A program made the position numbers and the translations under genes. From Parapedobacter tibetensis (GTDB lineage Bacteria > Bacteroidota > Bacteroidia > Sphingobacteriales > Sphingobacteriaceae): 64,000 nt of DNA. The stretch covers positions 124,001 through 188,000 of the forward strand of contig NZ_JAMXBE010000004.1 in the NCBI RefSeq assembly GCF_024704835.1, given 5' to 3'. How positions within the stretch are numbered: position 1 is the first letter of the stretch; each line of letters begins with the position of its first letter. The notes below the pieces were generated by a model. That model was not told the origin of the DNA, searched no databases, and saw only the letters and a list, made by a program, of their open reading frames with translations. Of this stretch, positions 35,683-45,831 are shown piece after piece.

Positions 35683-35705
35683 ATAGTGTAGTAAATACAC
35701 ACTAT
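35683..35705. promoter_or_regulatory. Candidate NrtR-type operator between regulator and pfkA
   Basis: The stretch contains a perfect inverted repeat GTGTA-N5-TACAC (35686-35700) and a wider ATAGTGT/ACACTAT pair (35683-35689 and 35699-35705). It lies 131 bp from the regulator start and 37 bp upstream of the pfkA start. It overlaps a TATATTCG sequence that may be a -7 element. Confidence 0.5.
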
Positions 35706-35741
35706 ATTCGTGCTGCTAAATTACAAAAGATTATTAGAAAA

Positions 35742-36725
35742 GTGCAAAGCATAAAAAAAGTAGGTATATTTACTTCCGGTGGTGACGCACCGGGTATGAA
35801 CGCCTGTATCCGGGCATCAGTGCGAACAGCGTTACACGCTGGCAAATCTGTGGTAGGTGTATACCATGGTTATCAAGGGATGATCGACAGCAATTTCGAG
35901 GAGATGAGCAGTCGCTCGGTAAGTAACATCATTCAATTAGGCGGCACGATCCTCAAAACTGCCAGATGCAAAGCTTTCCGGACGAAGGAAGGCCGACAAC
36001 AAGCTTATGACAACATTAAAACAGCGGGTATTGACGGCCTTATTGCCATTGGCGGCGACGGCACATTTACTGGGGCTGAAATCTTTTCGCGCGAACACAA
36101 CATTCCCGTGGTATGTATTCCCGGCACAATAGACAACGACCTATATGGTTCGGATTTTACATTGGGGTATGATACGGCCACCAATACCGTTATTGAGGCC
36201 ATAGACAAAATACGGGATACAGCAGCCTCACACGACCGGCTTTTCTTCGTGGAAGTGATGGGGCGTGATTCGGGCTGCATTGCCTTGAATGCCGGCATCG
36301 CTGGTGGCGCGGAAGCCATCTTGCTACCGGAAAAGGCTACGGCAATTCAGGATCTTTGCAGCCAATTGGAGATTGCCGCAAAGGGAAATAAGGCTTCTAC
36401 CATTGTTATTGTAGCCGAGGGAGAAAAAAATGGGGGTGCGTATAATGTCGCAAAGGCGGTCAAGGACCGGTTTGACTTTTATGATACCAAGGTTACGATA
36501 TTGGGCCACTTGCAGCGCGGCGGGTCGCCAAGCAGTTTTGACCGGGTATTGGCGAGTAGACTAGGCTTTGCAGCCGTGAGGCATTTGCTTGCAGGTTCCA
36601 CCCGGGTAATGGTAGGATTATGGGGCAATGAAATTAGGACAACTCCGCTGGAAGAAGCGTTGAACAACAAAGCGTTTAAACTGAGTGAGGATATGCTTGA
36701 AATGGTGGAAGTATTGTCCATATAA
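35742..36725 (+). CDS. pfkA: ATP-dependent 6-phosphofructokinase
   Basis: This 327-residue protein phosphorylates fructose 6-phosphate. Landmarks are TSGGDAPGMN (nucleotide binding), IGGDGTFTGAE, the catalytic segment PGTIDND and VEVMGRDSGCIA. The Gly in GGDGT indicates ATP over PPi dependence. The start codon is GTG at 35742; no ATG fits upstream of the conserved N-terminus. A divergent NrtR-like regulator and a palindrome suggest local control. The next gene starts 24 bp downstream. Confidence 0.93.
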   Translation: MQSIKKVGIFTSGGDAPGMNACIRASVRTALHAGKSVVGVYHGYQGMIDSNFEEMSSRSVSNIIQLGGTILKTARCKAFRTKEGRQQAYDNIKTAGIDGLIAIGGDGTFTGAEIFSREHNIPVVCIPGTIDNDLYGSDFTLGYDTATNTVIEAIDKIRDTAASHDRLFFVEVMGRDSGCIALNAGIAGGAEAILLPEKATAIQDLCSQLEIAAKGNKASTIVIVAEGEKNGGAYNVAKAVKDRFDFYDTKVTILGHLQRGGSPSSFDRVLASRLGFAAVRHLLAGSTRVMVGLWGNEIRTTPLEEALNNKAFKLSEDMLEMVEVLSI

Positions 36726-36749
36726 CTTCATGTTTGGGTTTGATTATTG

Positions 36750-38601
<1,852 letters not shown>

Positions 38602-38628
38602 TTTGCCCCATTTTAATAGCTATAATCA

Positions 38629-38682
38629 AAAACCTCATAGGTCTGCATGGGAGCTTCCATACAACTACACCTATGAGGTTTT
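38629..38682. terminator. Bidirectional terminator between gapA and mnmA
   Basis: AAAACCTCATAGGT (38629-38642) is complementary to ACCTATGAGGTTTT (38669-38682), a 14-bp stem between convergent genes with T-runs on both sides. The 11-nt core AACCTCATAGG equals that at 16812 and 6035. Confidence 0.8.
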
Positions 38683-38688
38683 GTTTGT

Positions 38689-39777
38689 TTACATCAAAAA
38701 ACCACCACCCAACAAATCGTCGCCTTCATAGAACACAGCCGATTGTCCGGGCGCAATACCTTTCACGGCATGATGGAAATCCACCTTAACCTTATCGTCC
38801 GCTTGCATGATGGTACTTGCCATACCTGCATCTTTATAGCGTATTTTAGTCACGGCTTCCAGGGGTTGTTCAATGGAAGCGTATTTCACTAAATTTACAT
38901 TTTTTACGTAGGCTTCCCCGCGTTGCAGTTCATGTTCGTCACCAAGCACCACCGTATTGCTTTGTGGCAATATCTCGGTTACGAAAATCGGGCGGCCTAA
39001 GGCAATACCCAAGCCCTTGCGTTGGCCTACGGTATAATAAGGATAACCTTGATGCTGACCCACTATGGTGCCATCAGTCAACACAAAATTCCCCTGCCCT
39101 ACCCGTTCGTCGATATCTTCCACGCGGTGGCGTAGAAACCCTCGGTAGTCGTTGTCGGGCACGAAGCAAATCTCGTAGCTTTCAGATTTGTCGGCTAATT
39201 CCATTTGCCCCATATCTGCGGCCATTTGGCGAATCTCTGCCTTGGTATAGCTACCTAAAGGGAATTGAGTTCGGGCAAGATTTTCCTGCGATACCCCCCA
39301 TAGTACATATGACTGGTCCTTATGAGCGTCTTTTCCTTTGGAAATTACATATCGACCGTTGTCTTGCAGGCGGATATTGGCATAATGGCCCGTGGCAATG
39401 AATTCACAATCCAGCTTATCTGCACGTTTGAGGAGTGCTTCCCACTTGATGTGGGTATTGCAGAGCACACATGGATTAGGTGTACGTCCGGCCAGATATT
39501 CATCCACGAAATTGTCAATCACAAAATCGCCAAACTCCCCCCTGATGTCCAGTATATAATGAGGAAAACCGTAAGACACGGCCAATGCACGCGCATCGTT
39601 GATGCTATCAAGGCTGCAACAGCCCGTTTCCTTGGATGACCCACCTGATGAAGCATAATCCCATGTTTTCATGGTCAGCCCGATAACCTCATATCCTTGT
39701 TCATGGAGCATCACGGCGGCTACAGAACTGTCTACACCACCACTCATGGCAACCAATACTCTTCCTCTTTTGCTCAT
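38689..39777 (-). CDS. mnmA: tRNA-specific 2-thiouridylase
   Basis: This protein of about 362 residues adenylates and thiolates U34 of Lys, Glu and Gln tRNAs. The PP-loop is VAMSGGVDSSVAA, the catalytic cysteine pair lies in NPCVLCN and ESYEICF, and the C-terminal beta-barrel runs from about residue 275. An upstream Met at 39786 is also possible; the start at 39777 (MSKRGRVLVAMSGG) matches the family. The -7 box TATCTTTG lies 18 bp upstream, close to the start codon. Confidence 0.94.
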   Translation of the reverse strand: MSKRGRVLVAMSGGVDSSVAAVMLHEQGYEVIGLTMKTWDYASSGGSSKETGCCSLDSINDARALAVSYGFPHYILDIRGEFGDFVIDNFVDEYLAGRTPNPCVLCNTHIKWEALLKRADKLDCEFIATGHYANIRLQDNGRYVISKGKDAHKDQSYVLWGVSQENLARTQFPLGSYTKAEIRQMAADMGQMELADKSESYEICFVPDNDYRGFLRHRVEDIDERVGQGNFVLTDGTIVGQHQGYPYYTVGQRKGLGIALGRPIFVTEILPQSNTVVLGDEHELQRGEAYVKNVNLVKYASIEQPLEAVTKIRYKDAGMASTIMQADDKVKVDFHHAVKGIAPGQSAVFYEGDDLLGGGFLM

Positions 39778-39794
39778 TTCCAACAATTAAATCG

Positions 39795-39802
39795 CAAAGA
39801 TA
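39795..39802 (-). promoter_or_regulatory. Candidate -7 element of mnmA
   Basis: The minus strand reads TATCTTTG, the same octamer seen for the antiporter, protease and FAD dehydrogenase promoters. No TTG is found at 19-21 bp upstream. Confidence 0.45.
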
Positions 39803-39921
39803 CAGCTATTTTTTTTGACCATATGTTTTTGCCTCGTCATTTTATCCTTAACACAATCAAGCGCTTGCTCGTGTCTTTCGAATAATTTTCAAAAAAAATT
39901 TTCTGAAATGAAAAAAGACGC

Positions 39922-39929
39922 TACATTTG
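39922..39929 (+). promoter_or_regulatory. Candidate promoter of tRNA-Phe
   Basis: TACATTTG matches TAnnTTTG and ends 33 bp before the tRNA 5' end. The -33 position holds only T-rich sequence. Confidence 0.5.
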
Positions 39930-39962
39930 CAGTCCCAAAACAATCAGAAACGGTTGAGATAG

Positions 39963-40035
39963 GGTACCATAGCTCAGTTGGTAGAGCAAAGGACTGAAAA
40001 TCCTTGTGTCCCTGGTTCGAATCCAGGTGGTACCA
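39963..40035 (+). tRNA. tRNA-Phe (anticodon GAA)
   Basis: The 73-nt cloverleaf folds cleanly. The acceptor GGTACCA pairs with TGGTACC, the D-stem is GCTC/GAGC, the anticodon stem is AAGGA/TCCTT with loop CTGAAAA (anticodon GAA), and the T-stem CCTGG/CCAGG has loop TTCGAAT. The discriminator is A, and CCA is not encoded. It is followed by a hairpin with a T-run. Confidence 0.96.
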
Positions 40036-40042
40036 CAATATG

Positions 40043-40078
40043 AAAAAAGGTGCTATAGCTCTGCTAAGCGCTTTTTTT
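40043..40078 (+). terminator. Terminator of tRNA-Phe
   Basis: AAAAAAGGTGCT pairs with AGCGCTTTTTTT (two G-U pairs, loop of 12 nt) and ends in seven T. It starts 7 nt after the tRNA. Confidence 0.7.
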
Positions 40079-40305
40079 GCGTTTTTATATCATCCAAACG
40101 GGTCGAACCCTGGGGCAGCGGAACGACAACGCCTCCATCACTTGCCTATAAAACTGGCTACTCCGGCATGGGAGCCGTCCGGTAAGTCAACACTGGTAAA
40201 ATTTACAACATATATGAATAGGGCGTTCTATTTAAAAAATTATTCTAGACCTCGGCAATGTCAAATAAATATTATAACGCTATCTTTACCCCAAGAACAG
40301 GAAAC

Positions 40306-40686
40306 ATGGTTGCGGAAAGGCAGGACATCCAAACATTGGAGGACATCAAACTAATGGTGGATTCATTCTATGCAAAAATGAAGGATGACCCACTTATCGG
40401 CCCGATTTTCACTGATAAAATACAGGATCATTGGCCGGAACATTTAGACAAGATGTACCGGTTTTGGCAGGGGTTATTACTAGGCGAGCATACCTACCAT
40501 GGCAGACCTTTCCCCCCGCATACCCAGCTACCTATTGGCATCGAGCATTTTGAGCGCTGGCTGGTACTCTTCCGGGGCACGGTGGACGAACTGTACGTCG
40601 GGCCGATAGCTGATGAGGCAAAGCTCAGGGCAAACAGCATCGCCAATGTATTCTATAACAAGCTAAAGTATACCAAGGAGTCTTAG
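40306..40686 (+). CDS. Group III truncated haemoglobin
   Basis: This 126-residue globin starts at Met 40306, chosen because the family N-terminus begins about ten residues before EDIKLMVDSFY. It has the group III pattern with PLIGPIF, WPEHLDKMYRFW, a gap, and GIEHFERW with the proximal His at residue 81. The longer frame from 40258 adds 16 unlikely residues. It probably binds O2 or NO and may protect against nitrosative stress. It is flanked by tRNA-Phe and a broken sulfatase gene. Confidence 0.87.
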   Translation: MVAERQDIQTLEDIKLMVDSFYAKMKDDPLIGPIFTDKIQDHWPEHLDKMYRFWQGLLLGEHTYHGRPFPPHTQLPIGIEHFERWLVLFRGTVDELYVGPIADEAKLRANSIANVFYNKLKYTKES

Positions 40687-40798
40687 TTTACACACTACTA
40701 ACTCCTCTTCGTCATTCTTACCTGCGAACGAATAAATTTACGCTGTATGAAACCTGCATGAATTGCTACTCACAAAACGATGCCATAAAGGCCATAAA

Positions 40799-41185
40799 GT
40801 GAAATCAATACTTATACGGACGAAAAAAGAAACTTTATTTATTATCAGATTGGCACAGTCGACATTTTACATCCTGGTGGTGCTTTTATTTACGATGAAA
40901 GCTTTTGGACAAGCGGAGAAACTGGATCGACCCAATATCATTTTTATCTTCAGTGATGATCATGCCAACCGCACCATCAGCAGTTATGGAGCAGGCATCA
41001 ACAATACACCGAATATAGATCGGATTGCGGAAGAAGGCGCCATTTTTCAAAACAACTTTTGTGGTAACTCAATATACGGGCCAAGCCGAGCAACGATCCT
41101 CACCGGACAACATAGTCATAAAAATAGCGTTACAGAAACGCTTCTGGATGGGATAGCACGCAACAAATACTGTTTCCCCGAATAA
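40799..41185 (+). pseudogene. Sulfatase N-terminal remnant, catalytic residue lost
   Basis: The frame starts with GTG 40799 and carries a signal peptide ([15 protein letters not shown]) followed by the sulfatase N-terminal fold: [15 protein letters not shown] (metal-binding Asp pair) and [10 protein letters not shown]. The formylglycine motif, normally C/S-x-P-x-R, reads Y-G-P-S-R, so the precursor Cys is Tyr. A stop codon truncates the product at about 128 of the usual 450-500 residues, soon after [11 protein letters not shown]. No further sulfatase sequence was recognised downstream before tRNA-Val. It is best read as a decayed gene. Confidence 0.8.
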
Positions 41186-41349
41186 TGAAAAATGAAGGAT
41201 ATCACATAAGAATGAAGAAATGAAGGAATATTACAAATTGAAAGCCGAGGCGAAATTAATAAATTACAACACTGAATAGTTTACCGTTTATTCGGGATTC
41301 CTTGTGAACCGTGGTATTACTTGTGATGGTAATATACTTTAAAAAATGA

Positions 41350-41380
41350 TTTGCATCATCATCAAAAAAATCTATTTTTG
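41350..41380 (+). promoter_or_regulatory. Promoter of tRNA-Val
   Basis: TTTG (41350-41353), a 19-bp spacer and TATTTTTG (41373-41380) form a perfect Bacteroidota promoter that ends 11 bp before the tRNA. Confidence 0.75.
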
Positions 41381-41391
41381 TGCCATATCAA

Positions 41392-41466
41392 GGGAAATTA
41401 GCTCAGTTGGTTTAGAGCACTACCTCGACAAGGTAGGAGTCACAGGTTCGAGCCCTGTATTTCCCA
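41392..41466 (+). tRNA. tRNA-Val (anticodon GAC)
   Basis: The 75-nt cloverleaf has acceptor GGGAAAT/ATTTCCC, D-stem GCTC/GAGC, anticodon stem CTACC/GGTAG with loop TCGACAA (anticodon GAC) and T-stem ACAGG/CCTGT. CCA is not encoded. It is the nearest gene to the 3' end of the megasynthase operon. Confidence 0.96.
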
Positions 41467-41476
41467 CATAAAGCAT

Positions 41477-41504
41477 AACCCTGATTGATCAATCAGGGTT
41501 TTTT
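41477..41504 (+). terminator. Terminator of tRNA-Val, overlapping the end of the megasynthase operon
   Basis: AACCCTGATTGA/TCAATCAGGGTT is a perfect palindrome (41477-41500) followed by TTTT, 11 nt after the tRNA. The last gene of the minus-strand operon has its stop codon (TGA, 41493-41495) inside the right arm. The stem could also end the convergent transcript, though no T-tract exists in that direction. Confidence 0.8.
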
Positions 41505-42029
41505 GTTCACCTCAACGACTCCCCTTAATTTTTTAATCGATAGCCATACAAACGCTGCAGCCAATAAAGCAGCCAAGAAGCCCAGTATCACAGCTAATAC
41601 CCGCCCATCATAGGGCCTTTCGGCAGGAAGCAGCAACAAAACGAGGCCTATCGGAACACTTGCCATCAAGGTATGTACCGTGGCAATTTTGGTAATGAAC
41701 CGATACTTGGCAAAGGGTTGTGGCAGTTGAAAACCAACATCTTCCTTTTCGGCCATATCGATTGTTTTTTTAAGAATATCAAACGAAATGATAAATGGGA
41801 GCAACAACGCCATCGGCAATAGGAAACGTGCAAAATGTTGCTCCCCTCGAAACAGGTATACGGCTGTTGGATCCTCGAAATTAAAATAAGCAACCAACGT
41901 ATTGAAAACTAGATTCGTGGGTATATAAAGCCACAGATTCCTGCGGATTAACTTTCCTATCCGCACTCCGGGCCATGGTTCAGTCGCTTGTGTTTTGGAA
42001 CAGTCCATTACTGCTTCTTCCCGCTTCAT
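41493..42029 (-). CDS. Four-helix membrane protein, last gene of megasynthase operon
   Basis: This 178-residue protein has an N-terminal cytoplasmic segment of about 28 residues and four hydrophobic stretches (about 31-50, 69-86, 117-134, 144-165). The short helices are linked by charged loops (KKTIDMAEKEDVGFQLPQPFAKYR). No family is recognised. It is co-transcribed with the acyltransferase gene (4-bp gap), so a role in export, anchoring or tailoring of the product at the inner membrane is a reasonable guess, not shown by the sequence. Confidence 0.75.
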   Translation of the reverse strand: MKREEAVMDCSKTQATEPWPGVRIGKLIRRNLWLYIPTNLVFNTLVAYFNFEDPTAVYLFRGEQHFARFLLPMALLLPFIISFDILKKTIDMAEKEDVGFQLPQPFAKYRFITKIATVHTLMASVPIGLVLLLLPAERPYDGRVLAVILGFLAALLAAAFVWLSIKKLRGVVEVNKKP

Positions 42030-42033
42030 AACC

Positions 42034-43323
42034 TTAATTTTCTTGATGAACCGACATGGCCGAAATCAACTGATGCATGACCTGTTCCTTTATCGCTTCT
42101 GCTTCTGCTTCTGTAACCAGTGCCGTATTTGACATAAGAGAAAAATCCATCATACCTCGGTACGTGCTTAGCACTAGTGTGTTGGGATTGCGCCACGGGA
42201 ACCCTACGGTGGGACTGAAAATGGACTCCACATCGAAATGATCATAGTGCTCGGGAATGGCTAACCGCCCCATATTCGAAAAAGTCACATCATGGTCGCC
42301 GACAGATTGCAGCAAAAGTTTGACGATAAAGCCAACAAGCCCATGGAATCGCTCGCCCCGTACAAGCAGCTTAGGTACGTCCATGGCTTCAATACGTGTG
42401 GCCAAATCAGCTTTTACGTTCCTTGCCCTTTCCCAAAACGCTCCGGCAGGAGGCTTGGCGATATCGGTAATGGGCGCAAAGGCAAATAGCTGGTCGTCCT
42501 TAATAGCCGGTATGAACCGGCGGATGTCTACCGGACAGATTAGTTTCCCTTTGGCCCGCGTGCCCAACACTTGTGCAAACGCATCTAATACCGCGGTGCA
42601 GCATGCGGCGTACACCGTTGTCTGCTCGGCTTTGCAGGTGGCTACAATCGCGTCTGACAAAGCCCTGTCCAGTTTCCAATGGATAAAATAGCTTTCCCCT
42701 GATGCAGCTTGTTTTTGACTGCCTGTTTTGAACCACAGAAAGCCTCTGGCGATCAACATATATAGGTTGGATTTCAGTCGGGTGCCCAAACGTTGTGCAG
42801 CATCTACTTTACCTAGAAGATCTCCGACTTCTCCAAATAGCTGGTAAGCATCCAATTCCAAACTGGGGTTATCCAGCAAAAGCAGCAATTCACGCATCAA
42901 TGCCGTGCAACTTACCCCATCTACAAGACTATGCGGACACACCCATATCAATTCAGACACCTCATCGACACCGTGAAGCAAAACAACGTGCACAAGTGGT
43001 CCGTTTTCCTTGTCAAATGTCCTTGCCCATTCTTTCATCGATATCCGTTTCCAGTCGTCATCGGTATATCGAATGAGCTGCGTCAATAGGATTGGGGGCG
43101 GAGATTCCAACTCCACAAAATGGGGCAACCCACTTTGATCCTCACGTATGCCCATCCTCAATACCGGGTGCTTACCTTGAATTTTCTTCAAGGCCAGTTT
43201 TACATCTTCAGCTTTGATTTGTCCGCGAATTTTTGCGGCAAATATGCAATTGATGGAAGTATGAGCATCCACATGCAGGATGCGCTCTCCCATGGTCAGC
43301 TTTCTGGCAAATGTTGTTGTCAT
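42034..43323 (-). CDS. Condensation-fold acyltransferase, copy 2
   Basis: This 429-residue protein has the NRPS-condensation/PapA-type fold. The catalytic motif is H131-S-L-V-D135-G in CPHSLVDGVS, with one His where the family often has HHxxxDG. The conserved CPVDIRRFIP and FSNMGRLAIPEHY segments follow. The protein is a paralogue of the next gene (42% by impression, not measured), placed in tandem with a 9-bp gap. Such enzymes transfer an acyl group from ACP or CoA to a hydroxyl or amine. In this operon a glycosyl hydroxyl or an alcohol on the lipid is the likely acceptor. Confidence 0.82.
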   Translation of the reverse strand: MTTTFARKLTMGERILHVDAHTSINCIFAAKIRGQIKAEDVKLALKKIQGKHPVLRMGIREDQSGLPHFVELESPPPILLTQLIRYTDDDWKRISMKEWARTFDKENGPLVHVVLLHGVDEVSELIWVCPHSLVDGVSCTALMRELLLLLDNPSLELDAYQLFGEVGDLLGKVDAAQRLGTRLKSNLYMLIARGFLWFKTGSQKQAASGESYFIHWKLDRALSDAIVATCKAEQTTVYAACCTAVLDAFAQVLGTRAKGKLICPVDIRRFIPAIKDDQLFAFAPITDIAKPPAGAFWERARNVKADLATRIEAMDVPKLLVRGERFHGLVGFIVKLLLQSVGDHDVTFSNMGRLAIPEHYDHFDVESIFSPTVGFPWRNPNTLVLSTYRGMMDFSLMSNTALVTEAEAEAIKEQVMHQLISAMSVHQEN

Positions 43324-43332
43324 AACATCATA

Positions 43333-44622
43333 TTATGCGGTGGCTACGGCCAATTCAAGATTGGCTATCGCTTCATTTCTAATGGACTCGGCATCAGACC
43401 TCTGGATAAACCCTTCGTTACATACAAAAGAAAAATCAAGTTGGCCCTTATAGGTCGATGTAATCACCGTTGTCGGGTTGGCAAAAGGGCCAATAACGGT
43501 GGGACTGAAAATAGTATCGACTTCAAAATCAGTATAGGTTTGCGGTATTTGCAACTTTCCGATGTTTGAAAACATCAGGTCGTTACTTACCTTCCCATAG
43601 GTAAGTACTTTCAGCATGTTATCCAAGGCGCCATGGAGATTTTCCATGACCATGAGAAAATCATACGGTTTCATACCGTTAACCTGCTTATCCGATTGCG
43701 TTTGCAGCGCCTTTGCCTGTTGCCAAAAGTCCTTTGTACCATTTTTGGTCAATTGGAATTTGAGCACCAAGCCAAATGAAAACAGGCTGTCCTTATCAAT
43801 ACCCGGCACAAATCGACGAATATCCACCGGACATGTGAGCCGACCATGCGCCTGTCGCCCCCTCACCTGCTTAAAGGCCAATAGAAACGCTAGGGAAAGC
43901 ACCGTATTGACGGTAACCCCTTTTGCTGAGCAGGCGGAAAACAGTTTGGCCGAAAATGCCTGAGAGCACTTCCAATGTATCAGGTAATCGTCTACCCTGC
44001 TGATTTTTGGTTTGTTTTTGGTGGAGACAAACGCCACGGAAGTACTAAGCGCTACGCGAAGTAACCTGGCCAATAGTCGGGTACGCCTCCGCTGCTTGCT
44101 GCTACCCTGTACTTTCGACGGAATGATCGCCTCCAATCCGGGCAACCCTTGTGCAGGGCCCATGGAATGGTTAGGATTATCCAGCAGCTTCAACAATTCG
44201 GACATCAATACCACACCCCCACCCCCATCACAAATACAATGATGAAAAGCAAATATTAGATCAGCTCCGTCTGTATCCAATAGCATTTCCAATTGGGCCA
44301 ATGGTCCTATTCGGATATCAAATATGGTGCCCCATGCCTTTTTCACGGCATCTTTCCATGTCGTATCGCCCTTTCGTTTGCCCACTATTAATGGGATTTC
44401 AGGGCCTTGTTCAGCCACGCGGAAAGCCGGCAGTCCCTTGGCGCTGTTTACCACATATGCCTTTAATATCGGGTGCTTGGCCTGCACTTTCTGCAAGGCT
44501 TGCCTTAGTCGACCCTCATCTACCTGTCCCTTTATCCGCAAGGCAAAAACACCGTTAAAGGCTGCTGTGCCATCTCCATAGAGCACCCGCTCCAAAAACA
44601 ACAGGTCCCTTTCCTTAATCAT
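43333..44622 (-). CDS. Condensation-fold acyltransferase, copy 1
   Basis: This 429-residue protein has the complete H127-H128-C-I-C-D132-G motif (FAFHHCICDGGG) of condensation/PapA-type acyltransferases, and CPVDIRRFVPGI and FSNIGKLQIPQTY as in copy 2. The N-terminus LRIKGQVDEGRLRQALQKVQAKHPIL is the domain's first helix. The start codon overlaps the preceding glycosyltransferase stop by 4 bp (ATGA), which indicates translational coupling. Its likely role is O-acylation of the lipid or glycolipid product. Confidence 0.85.
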   Translation of the reverse strand: MIKERDLLFLERVLYGDGTAAFNGVFALRIKGQVDEGRLRQALQKVQAKHPILKAYVVNSAKGLPAFRVAEQGPEIPLIVGKRKGDTTWKDAVKKAWGTIFDIRIGPLAQLEMLLDTDGADLIFAFHHCICDGGGGVVLMSELLKLLDNPNHSMGPAQGLPGLEAIIPSKVQGSSKQRRRTRLLARLLRVALSTSVAFVSTKNKPKISRVDDYLIHWKCSQAFSAKLFSACSAKGVTVNTVLSLAFLLAFKQVRGRQAHGRLTCPVDIRRFVPGIDKDSLFSFGLVLKFQLTKNGTKDFWQQAKALQTQSDKQVNGMKPYDFLMVMENLHGALDNMLKVLTYGKVSNDLMFSNIGKLQIPQTYTDFEVDTIFSPTVIGPFANPTTVITSTYKGQLDFSFVCNEGFIQRSDAESIRNEAIANLELAVATA

Positions 44623-45824
44623 ACTACTAACTCTCCATTTTCAGGCGATGCTATGGCGAAATCCTCCAATAGCTGCACCGCTCGCTCATTGCCGCCTGCA
44701 GCTGTAAAAGACTGCCCAATACGCATGGCGTTTTGCCGGTAAGCATCATTTGCGATCAGCTGCCAAAGCGCATAACGTAAATCAGCGATACGCAGCCTTT
44801 TGTAGCGTATTTTAATACCGCACCCCGCTTTTTCAATCAGCCCGGCCGTATGGAAATGATCATAAGCAATGGGCGTGATTAACATGGGCAAGCCATTTGC
44901 GAAAGCATCATTCACGGTATTGAAACCGCCATGGCAAATTACCACATCCATATGTGGCATGAGCTGCGCCTGTGGAACAAACCCTTGCACGATGAAATTG
45001 GCGGGCCATGAATCCCTGATTTTCGGGTTGGTTGCGGCAATGATAGTAACGGGTTCATTGGCAAAAGCTTCTACCAATTTGGCAAAATAGGCTTCCCGGA
45101 TATCTTCCAACAATGTACCTAAGGAAACAAACACTTTAGGCCCCGTGGCATTTTCCAATCGCTGCCAATCGAAAGGCACGTCATTGGGCCTACCCTTCAC
45201 CGGACCCACAAACCGCATATGGGGTTCAGGGTTTTCAATGGCAGCGAATTCAGATGAGGTAAACACGATGTTGAGCTTCTGCGAATGGATCACCAGATTT
45301 GGTGCGTCTATCCCCACCGACCGTTGCAGATCATACATTAGCTTGCTCTGCCATTCCATCACGCGTAGAGCATCTATATGTTGTCCTCCGATATCAGGAG
45401 GTACCGGTGTGCTGGTTACGTAAGGAATTTGCTTCTTATAGGCGCATAACCCGCCGGCAAAAGTAATGCAATCACTGATGATGACATCGGGTGCGTAATC
45501 ATCCACTACCCGCTCCAATCCGTTCATCATGATGCGGCAAAAGGGGATATATGTTTCTTCCAGGGCCAGCTTCCACGTTTCGGCGCCAGATAACCGAGGG
45601 CCATCATCTTGTCGCCTTAGGATTCGGGTAATCTCCTCCTGATGCATGGCCAATTCATCCGTTGGCAAGATGTATTCCCCCCCTTTTGGGATATGAGAAT
45701 CATCCAAGGGAATGAGCCCTGTCCACGCCACTTGATGCCCTCGCTGCAGCAAACTGGCTCCTACACTCAGCGTTGGGCTAATGTGGCCAAAAAAAGGCGG
45801 CACTACAAATAGATACTTATGCAT
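44619..45824 (-). CDS. MGT-type UDP-glycosyltransferase (GT1), second copy
   Basis: This 401-residue GT-B enzyme of the macrolide/UGT family starts VVPPFFGHISPTLSVGASLLQRG. It carries the donor-binding C-terminal signature CHGGFNTVNDAFANGLPMLITPIAYDHF. It lies 7 bp downstream of its paralogue. Enzymes of this family use UDP- or dTDP-sugars and act on hydrophobic acceptors, which suits glycosylation of the operon's lipid product. The donor sugar is unknown. The gene ends 4 bp inside the next gene. Confidence 0.87.
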   Translation of the reverse strand: MHKYLFVVPPFFGHISPTLSVGASLLQRGHQVAWTGLIPLDDSHIPKGGEYILPTDELAMHQEEITRILRRQDDGPRLSGAETWKLALEETYIPFCRIMMNGLERVVDDYAPDVIISDCITFAGGLCAYKKQIPYVTSTPVPPDIGGQHIDALRVMEWQSKLMYDLQRSVGIDAPNLVIHSQKLNIVFTSSEFAAIENPEPHMRFVGPVKGRPNDVPFDWQRLENATGPKVFVSLGTLLEDIREAYFAKLVEAFANEPVTIIAATNPKIRDSWPANFIVQGFVPQAQLMPHMDVVICHGGFNTVNDAFANGLPMLITPIAYDHFHTAGLIEKAGCGIKIRYKRLRIADLRYALWQLIANDAYRQNAMRIGQSFTAAGGNERAVQLLEDFAIASPENGELVV

Positions 45825-45831
45825 ACAACTG

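Noticed and set aside
40258-40305. Extended start of the haemoglobin
   Set aside because: The 16 extra residues do not fit the family N-terminus; Met at 40306 does.
41392-41466. tRNA-Val as a proven island attachment site
   Set aside because: No second copy of its 3' end and no integrase were seen in the window, so only a hypothesis is kept.
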